Assembly: GCA_011800155.1 (NCBI GenBank)
Contig: CM022368.1
Location: 806,001-870,000, forward strand
Direction of reading: 5' to 3'
Source: Flammulina velutipes
Lineage: Eukaryota; Basidiomycota; Agaricomycetes; Agaricales; Physalacriaceae
DNA length: 64,000 bases
Shown: positions 57,233 to 64,000 of the stretch, one piece after another
Numbering within the stretch: the stretch's first letter is position 1
Layout of the letters: each line of letters starts with the position of its first letter
Translations under genes and position numbers: made by a program
Notes under the pieces: generated by a model
The model's input: the letters and a program-made list of their open reading frames with translations, nothing else
What the model was told of the DNA's origin: nothing
The model's database searches: none

Positions 57233-58328
57233 CCTGTCCAGTAGACGGGGGGGAAAGGTTTAAGAGCAACTTGAGTCCTTTGGACTTCGGCCGGTGTTGC
57301 AGGTTTGACGTTAGAATCGATGTTTGCTCTTCGATGAGTTGGGAGAATCGAATAAAAAAGTCGAATAGGATGACAGGGAGATCCACAACGTCGAAGCGAG
57401 CACTGACGACGGCGGAAGAGTGGTCCCATCTGATGAATCGTGCATATCGACCGAAGGTGCAGATGCTGACATGTCATCGATGCGCCTGCATAACTCGCCA
57501 AATGGCCGCGGAACCTGGAACCTGGACTCGTCCTATTTTCGAAAGGGAGGTCTTCATCGACAGCGGGTGCAATGTCAGGGATGCTAGAGACAATATCCGC
57601 CACAAACACCTCTCGAGGTGCGCCACCATCCTCAGCAACGTCCAGAATATCCTCCTCCTGCTCGCTGGCGTCGGCTTGGACTTCAATCTCATTTAAGGCA
57701 TTCAAGGCTTCGGAGGTGAAAAATACAAGGTAATCCTCGCCGTCGTATGCCCCTTCTCCGTCAACAAAGGCATTCACAGACTCGGGTATCGAATCTTTCC
57801 GCCAGAGTTCGGCATTTGCGAAGTCCATCGCCTGTTCAGAGCGTCTAGGAACGCCAGGCTTGGTGGCAAGATACCCCGTTATGTCGACTCCAAGAGAGCA
57901 AGTTACGTCGCGATGGTTGTGACTATCCTTGAGAACGAGAGGGCACTCGATGAATTTCTTGTTGCCTAGACACGGCCTTGTGGCCAGCCAGACAGTGCGC
58001 TGGTCTGCGACATTAGATGAGTTTTTGTTGGCGTTGAATGAGACTCGGAAGAACTGGAATACCATACAAGCATGTCGACCGCTGTCGGGAAGGTCGGCTA
58101 TAGATTGTAGCGTCGCGACACAGTCCTCTGTAGGTCGCATATTACGAAAATTCTTGGGCGTCACTTCGTTCCAGGGCATGAACTCGTCGAGACAGAGATG
58201 GTGAGGCATAGGGCCGATGTAACGGCCTTCTGCTTCTCTTATGAGCCTCGTCTGCGCGTTTAACACGTCAGTGGGATCGACAGGATATGCAGTGTGAGCT
58301 GGGAGCTTGCGTCGTCCTGGGTGTTTTC
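57233..58328 (-). pseudogene. Truncated, frameshifted FunK1 relic
   Basis: An older FunK1 paralogue on the same strand as copy 2. It retains the N-terminal region (GRYIGPMPHHLCLDEFMPWNE), CSLGVDITGYLATKP, AMDFANAELW, FVDGEGAYDG and ASYAGASMT. Breaks seen: the putative start frame (ATG at 58328, MENTQDDASS) is out of frame with RRKLPAHTAYP; a deletion near 57470 shifts the frame before TFGRYARFIRWD; another shift follows near 57325. Homology ends at VYWTG, where the parent continues to the kinase core, so the whole catalytic part is missing. The end coincides with the start of the inverted repeat. It cannot encode an active kinase. Confidence 0.85.
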
Positions 58329-58707
58329 CATAGCTTCCCGTTCGTTACCGAGAAAATTGCAAGAGATTCGGAAGAGAAAGAGAGAGAAACTCGTGCGTTT
58401 GGGTCCTTCATCCTGTACATTGTTTGCGTGTTTTATCGTACATTGAGTTTGCCAATGGTGGTGGAGAATTCGAAGCAAAAGAGCATGTGACCCTGTTTGA
58501 AATCGTGTAGTTAGCAAAAAATAATGTACTGTAATTTTCGTTTTTTGTGATTACGAGCGCAACAACTTTTCTTTGACCATTTGCTCCAGCAGGGTTCTAT
58601 ATAGTGTGGCGCAAAATGATTCGATCGTCTCACGTATCTTTTGATCTTGACTCCGATCGTCATCGCAAATTTACTTGGGCTCATTTTCTGGTTCTGTACT
58701 CCAAGAA
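58329..58707. other. HIS1 promoter region
   Basis: About 380 bases between the FunK1 relic and the HIS1 start, containing TGACTC at 58648-58653. Confidence 0.45.
58648..58653 (+). promoter_or_regulatory. Gcn4-type half site TGACTC upstream of HIS1
   Basis: TGACTC about 55-60 bases before the HIS1 start. Confidence 0.4.
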
Positions 58708-59888
58708 ATGACTCACTTGGGTGAGGCTACAATGCTATAACAAAAACTGCATCTGATGAATACAATACGCAGGTTCAGAGGGCCTCGATGGCCGTTTGCT
58801 TTTTGCGATACCCAAGAAGGGTCAGTTCCTCCATTTGTCCAACCCAAGACATCCACTCTAAACTTCGGATCGTATGAAGGAAGACTGCATGATAAATGTC
58901 TTTCGATATTAGCAGGTGAGCGCAGCCTTCCTGTTCACGGTACTATGACTCACTTGACGCTCGCAGGCGCCGATATACAATTCCGCCGGAATCCTCGCCT
59001 CGACGTTTGTGTTGTGCACAACCATCCCATAGCTCTGTTCGTCATGCAACCTACAACTCATCCCAATCGTTAAATATCCACAGGGTATTCCTTCCCGCCT
59101 CCGATATCCCATCCTTCGTCGGAAAAGGAAATGTCGACCTCGGAATTACTGGCCACGACGTTATACTCGAATCCCAGATGGAGGGCCTCGTAACTGAAGT
59201 CCTGCGACTGGGCTATGGAAAGTGCGAGCTGCAGGTCCAGGTTCCCGAAGCGGGACCTATAAAGACTGTTGAAGATCTGGCGGGAAAGCGCGTCGTAACG
59301 AGCTTTGAAGTTCTAGCCGGTGCTTTCTTTGACAAGTACGACGCGAAGCTTCAGCTAGAGGGTGAAAATAAGACTCACATTGAGTATGTTGGTGGGAGTG
59401 TAGAAGCTGCCTGCGCGCTGGGCCTGGCAGACGGTATCGGTAAGTCATACACATCTTCGGATAACATCGACTTTTGACTGAATTGTGCTCCAGTGGATCT
59501 CGTTGAATCCGGTGACACAATGCGAGCAGCAGGACTGCACGCCATCGCCACTGTCCTCCAGACTGAGGCGGTCCTCATCAAATCATCCAAAACTAAGCAT
59601 CCCGCATTGGAACCCCTCATTCAGCTCATAACATCTCGCATTGCTGGTGTCGTAGCTGCTAGCAAGTATGCAATATGTCAGTACAACATTACACGGGACA
59701 AGCTACCAGCAGCCTGTCAAGTCACCCCCGGACGTCGTGCGCCGACGGTCAGTCCACTGGAGGAAGACAATTGGGTAGCGGTGAGCAGTATGATAGAGAA
59801 AAAGAAGATCGCAAATATTATGGACGACCTGGTAAAGATTGGCGCAGAGGATGTCCTTGTATTCAATCTTGACAACTGTAGAGTGTAG
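58708..59888 (+). CDS. HIS1: ATP phosphoribosyltransferase
   Basis: Six exons (58708-58720, 58773-58820, 58880-58915, 58967-59036, 59084-59439, 59494-59888) give 305 residues. The 13-base first exon (MTHLG) is needed to reach the conserved SEGLDGRLLFAIPKKGRL. Landmarks: RNPRLDVCVVHNHPIAL, LPASDIPSFVGKGNVDLGITG, the PRPP-binding stretch near GLADGIVDLVESGDTM, and a C-terminal HisG domain (ASKYAICQYNI to DVLVFNLDNCRV), typical of the long-form fungal enzyme. It catalyses the first committed step of histidine synthesis from ATP and PRPP. An exact TGACTCA overlaps the start codon (58709-58715) and another lies in intron 3 (58946-58952). The next gene starts 93 bases downstream. Confidence 0.95.
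58709..58715 (+). promoter_or_regulatory. Gcn4-type TGACTCA overlapping the HIS1 start codon
   Basis: The sequence ATGACTCAC includes both the start codon and a full TGACTCA. Confidence 0.3.
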
Positions 59889-59981
59889 GGTTGCTAGACA
59901 ATAGAGAGTAGACCCTTGACCTCGGCTCGGAACCTCGTGTCTTGTTCCTCTTGGCTTCTTCCCACCACCACCACCACCATC

Positions 59982-61107
59982 ATGTTCGGCCAGAAAAGCA
60001 GTTGGGAAGTCTTCATCCAGCAGATGCAGGAAATTGCTGCAGAGACAGGGGACTTCACTCTACCAGATGTTGACCATTTAATGGTTATCCGAGCACACTT
60101 GGATTCATACGACACACGCCGAAACCTCGCATATTTCGTCCAATTCTTCTTCCTCTCCATTATAACAACACTCTTTGGCTTCTATTACTATCGCATATAT
60201 CTACGAGGCAGATGCATCGTCACATCCTGTTCCAATCCAGAACATCTTCGTGTGCTCTCGCTCGTTGGGCTTACACCGGGGCGCGGTCCGACCGTCCGGC
60301 ATGCTTGCGACGCTCATTATCGACGCATCACCCTCTCCCCGTCGGTTTTGTTGGACGATATCGCTTCTGGAGACATCAATATACATCCAGCTGCCGCGCT
60401 GCCAGCCTTGTTCATCCCTATATTATCGCACAAGACGTTTAACGGATGGGAAGTCAGTATGGACATGACACCGTCTGGTCTGACCGTTTGGTGGTGGATG
60501 CTCAAGCAGAGACTTGGCTTCAGTGTAAGCTTCTTATCTATCCCTCCATCAGTACTTCAAGTACTAATCTATCTGTGAACAGCCGTCTTCAGACGCTGCT
60601 TGCTATAGCATCCACGATTACAAGCCAGACCATATACAATCATGGGACGATACACAGCTCTCTCTCGATAGCGTGCCGCGCGCCCGAATCAAAGCGGAGA
60701 TATCCAAGGCTCTGGGCTCTTCCTCGACAATCGAGTTTACTTCGTCTCTCGCCACAAAAGGTGCCCGGATCTTCCTACTCTGTGCATTCCCCCTCGCCCT
60801 GCGGCCACGCTCCCAAATACCCTTATTCGTCTCTCTAGACGACGTCCTGGACATTATTCGACCTCTTGCGCACATCGAGAGCGTAGAAGAAGTCTCAAAG
60901 GACTATACGAATGTTCTTGGCGTGGTGGAGCGGAATCTAGAGTCGGACACTGCTGAGAGATTCAAGTTTATTGAAGATTTTGGACATGCGGCCTGGAGGC
61001 GTGAACGGTTTCTATTAGCTTGGGAGCGTTCTTTGTTTGATGTTGGGTTGATGAATCGCTGGCTGATCACACTCAAACCTACAAAGACCAAGTCGATTCA
61101 GGATTAG
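59982..61107 (+). CDS. Unknown single-pass membrane protein
   Basis: Two exons, 59982-60524 and 60583-61107, give 355 residues. One strong membrane helix lies at about residues 51-72 (YFVQFFFLSIITTLFGFYYY), preceded by an acidic N-terminus. The remainder is soluble, with a Cys/His-containing stretch (CIVTSCSNPEHLRVL, then RHACDAHYRR), an AALPALFIPILSHKTF segment and a C-terminal helix-rich part ending TKSIQD. No family was recognised. It lies just downstream of HIS1 on the same strand, but there is no evidence of a functional link. Confidence 0.65.
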
Positions 61108-61634
61108 GTACATATTTGGTCGGGCATATCCCGAGAGAAGGGTGTAATGTATTAGTTTAGCCACACAATGCCCGCCACAATTATGCAGAATACGTAGCGC
61201 TGCTTATGATGATCACTGATAACTGAAGGAGATACGACAAAGCTCTTATAGCTTCAATACGAGTAATATTGACTTCAGGCTTTCAAGTTCAACGTTCAAG
61301 GCTACCACTACTGCAAGTATAAATAGAAAGGGCAATTGAGTTTGATAAAGCCAGTGTTAGGCTCATTAGAATTATACTTTATCTGTATTCATCTTTCTCC
61401 ATAGGGCACAGTTACCGGCAACAGTGGAACTCGAGTACTGCCTGAGAGTTGCGTGAGTTTGCGTCGTGCGGCGAGCAAAATTCACGAACATGTGACCGCC
61501 GCACTTCCCTACCTCATCCATCGGCAGGTGCCGGAGTGTGCTTCTTTCTTTTGACTTCAAACTTATCAGCGTTCTAACCCAATCTTTCATTCATTCCTTC
61601 GTAGCATCCAGCTCAGCTGCGCTTGCAGTCATAA
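61108..61634. other. Intergenic region without a supported gene
   Basis: About 530 bases; short frames only, no recognised element. Confidence 0.4.
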
Positions 61635-63026
61635 ATGCACTCCTTCCGGTCACATCCTGCCAGTGTCCGTTCCGAAGCCAAACACAGAGGAGATGGCAGT
61701 GGCGGACTTCATGTACCGAAAGAAATGCATGACCTAAACTCACAGCCAGCAAAACATCTCTCCATCGCTATGAAAAGTCTTCGACTTCGCGACCTCTACG
61801 TAACACATTCCGCGACGTTCGAGCCTACCAAACTCACCTGGTTTGGGTTCTGCTGCTACTATGGTCTTTTGGAAGACGTGACTAAGGTGACGCGCACATA
61901 CTCGTGCTCTGGCCTACTTGTATACTAAACCCCGGCCTCCCGTCCTTTACAGGCTATCGAGAACGGCAATGCACCCGATATCGAAGGGAGTGAGACACCC
62001 TACAAATTTGGCTACTGTACTCTCATTCTCGCTGGAGCCCAACGTACCGTTCCGCTCGCTGCTGGAGCGCTAGGCCTTAAACACCTCGAAACGCTCAAGT
62101 ACCTCCTCAAATGTGGCGCACCACCGGACTTGCCAGATATCGTCGGATTCACTGCTTTGCACCACGGAACGATGTCACGCCCCCAGCTCGCGCTATGTCG
62201 CGTCCTCCTCGAGAACGGTGCGAATCCCAACCACCAGGACCGATATGGATGTGTACCCATCCTCGCAACTTTCATGAAGATGGAAATCGGAGCCCTCGAA
62301 CTTCTTATGGAATTCGGGGCAGACATGGACGTGATGGACGCGGACGGGATTACCCCACGCAACTTCCAACTCAAAGCGGGGGCAGAGGTCACAGCGGCTG
62401 TGCAGAAATGGATGAGGAAACGTAGTGGGGAGGACAAGCCCATGACCTCCGGGTGCGAAAACTGCAGGAAAGATGCCGAGGTGGAGAAGCTGCAAGTCTG
62501 CAGTCGATGTCGTACCGCGAGATACTGCTCTGCCGCGTGCCAGAAGGCGCATTGGAAGAAAACGCATAAGGCGCGTTGTGTGCCATTCAACGAGGCGGGA
62601 GGGACGGTGACGTTGAGGCCGTTTTACGATCCAGAAAACAACAAGTGGATGCAGCCTGTGGCGGAGATGGCGAGGACGGCGATGGATATTCCGTTCGCGC
62701 AGACTCCGGAGAGCCATTATCGTGGGGCGCATGCGCCACGCAATCCGAAAGAGAAGGCCCTAATCATTAAAGTGCAGGTTCCTTATGATGTGTACGCTTC
62801 CAGCCCACATGTCGGAGGAAACGGAGACTTGATGGTGTATACGCAGAAGAGGAACTTTGTTAGCCGGATTAGGAGGCAGGATTGTCCTGACGGATACGAC
62901 AAGATCAGCCATGTTGTCAGGACAAAGGGGGTTGGGGGTGCCAAAGCTTATTTTGCTGCAGAGCTCAAGACGAAGAACGAGTTGGTCGTGAAGATTTCAG
63001 AAGTTCTAGCCGAACAGCCTTTCTGA
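61635..63026 (+). CDS. Ankyrin-repeat and MYND zinc-finger protein
   Basis: Two exons joined near 61888/61952 (EDVTK to AIENGNAPDIEG). Ankyrin repeats are visible: HLETLKYLLKCGAPPDLPD with GFTALHHGT, then LCRVLLENGANPNHQDRYG and ALELLMEFGADMDVMDADG. A MYND finger follows: CENCRKDAEVEKLQVCSRCR, then YCSAACQKAHWKKTHKARC, with all seven Cys and the His. The C-terminal 150 residues are conserved-looking but unassigned, ending SEVLAEQPF. Start: ATG at 61635 or the in-frame ATG at 61725. MYND fingers usually mediate protein contacts; such proteins are frequent in mushroom genomes. Confidence 0.8.
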
Positions 63027-63240
63027 TACTGTGCGTTTGATGAGAAATTGCTACTTTACCTGTACTTAATTCCTACTATTCTTGCTATGCTAAAGTAGTA
63101 TTGGCTGTATTTACCGAACAGATATCGACTTCGTGCTTATCTTGCCAACATCGAATCTTTTGTGGGTTTTCTCACAGGCAGGAAGTGGTCAAGAACGTCA
63201 ATAGAAAACGAAAGCAAACAAAACAATCTATCCACAAGCA

Positions 63241-64000
63241 TCAAGGTATAATCTCCACCGCGCCACTATTCAACCACGCTTCGAATTCTGCAAAGTCATC
63301 TGTATCTTCCACCACTTTGGAACCGCCAATCGCCGGCATGAGTATCGCAGGTGAAGCCTCTGCGAAACTTTGGTCCTCGTCTGACTCGTGGGTCGTAGAA
63401 TGAACAAGCTCTGGCGTAGAAGGGATGATATCGATACAGCTCGGGTCCAGCACAAAGTCGTCTTCCTCTTCTTCTTCCATGTAGTAGTCATTCGGAGGAG
63501 GTTCCGGCACCACGTCCTCGTCTTCTTCATCTTCAATCACAATCACGTCGTTATCAGTGTCGCTAGTTGACTTGATGAACAACTGTTTGTTGGCCAAGTG
63601 AGACTGGAACCATACTAGAGTAGAAGAAAACACACGTTGGACGATTCGTGAATCTCTTCAGTGAGTTTGACACGCTTTGCAGGAGGTGACTGGAAAGAAT
63701 TGCGTTCCTCGCGAGAGAAAGCCGGAGACGAGGGGCGAACGAACGGGTCTTCATGGTCTTCGGGAAGATCGCGAAAGATATCATCCATCTCGGAGTCAAA
63801 GAGATCGTCCGAGGAACGTTTCGCACTCCCAGGTTTAGTTGTCTTCATAATTTCGTGAGGTTCAGGGAGATCGTCGTCGTCGTCAGCCATAGCACGGCTA
63901 GGACTCATAGGCTGTTCTTCAGTGTCTTTCAGTTCTGCGAAGCTGATGTTTGTGTCAATCTGGCGGGACTCCTTTCGTCGACGCTTGAGATCAGGCTTAG
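63241..64000 (-). CDS. Acidic unknown protein, C-terminal part
   Basis: The gene runs off the right edge; only its 3' end is here. Visible: a basic cluster (KPDLKRRRKESR), a long acidic region (MADDDDDLPEP, DSEMDDIFRDLPEDHEDPF), an intron near 63630-63690, and another acidic block (DNDVIVIEDEEDEDVV, MEEEEEDDFVLD) before the stop at 63241. The pattern suggests a nuclear, probably DNA-associated protein. No domain is complete enough to name a family. Confidence 0.55.

Noticed and set aside
1..64000. CRISPR arrays, operons and bacterial-type systems
   Set aside because: Intron-rich eukaryotic nuclear DNA; no regular spaced repeats or polycistronic layout.
1..64000. Short mating-pheromone precursor genes ending in a CaaX box
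   Set aside because: Looked for because of the methyltransferase and Ste23-type protease; no short frame with a proper CaaX end was found in the gaps I read.

Overview
The window looks like nuclear DNA of a filamentous basidiomycete, most likely a mushroom-forming Agaricomycete. Genes are dense, on both strands, and split by many short GT-AG introns of about 45-60 bases. The gene families fit: fungal-type (FunK1-like) protein kinases, an expanded-type G-alpha subunit, F-box/LRR proteins, a GATA factor with a long zinc-finger loop, and a Zn2Cys6 regulator. No rRNA, tRNA, transposase, reverse transcriptase or CRISPR array was recognised.

Layout. 1-3 kb: 3' part of a P5A-type (Spf1-like) ATPase gene. 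3.4-6 kb: a FunK1 kinase, then a small stray copy of a P5A exon. 6.4-7.1 kb: an unknown gene with an in-frame UGA. 7.6-10 kb: a short-chain dehydrogenase and a GATA factor. 11.8-13.2 kb: a G-alpha gene. 13.5-17.4 kb: a duplicated unit (copy 1) with a FunK1 kinase and the first 85 or so codons of COG6. 18.1-19.4 kb: a Zn2Cys6 factor. 21.2-25.3 kb: an M16 metalloprotease (Ste23/insulin-degrading-enzyme type). 25.4-28 kb: an AIM6-like phosphodiesterase and an F-box/LRR protein. 28.4-32.3 kb: a small unknown protein and EPL1 (NuA4). 34.6-38.1 kb: a DUF1275 membrane protein and mitochondrial release factor 1. 38.3-41.8 kb: a CSC1/TMEM63-like channel. 42.4-45 kb: an F-box/LRR protein and an isoprenylcysteine methyltransferase. 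45.6-47.8 kb: a class II DAHP synthase. 48.1-53.5 kb: a 2EXR-like protein, an SPX-RING ubiquitin ligase and intact COG6. 53.2-57.2 kb: duplicated unit copy 2, inverted relative to copy 1. 57.2-58.3 kb: a broken older FunK1 relic. 58.7-63 kb: HIS1, an unknown membrane protein and an ankyrin-MYND protein. From 63.2 kb: the 3' end of an acidic protein gene that runs off the window.

The main structural feature is a pair of inverted repeats of about 4 kb (13465-17443 and 53221-57232) around roughly 36 kb of mostly housekeeping genes. Each carries a full-length FunK1 kinase gene. Intact COG6 lies only beside copy 2, while copy 1 ends in a COG6 fragment, so copy 1 is the derived one at that end. Similarity is patchy: near identity over about 2.7 kb, then a sharply divergent block in the kinase C-lobe, then high similarity again. 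This suggests gene conversion or selected divergence. Other points are a UGA-CUA stop context followed by 41 open codons, Gcn4-type TGACTCA sites at both amino-acid biosynthesis genes, a G-alpha lacking the catalytic Gln, and a probable GC-AG intron next to the M16 active site. All gene models here were made by eye; splice sites are predictions.
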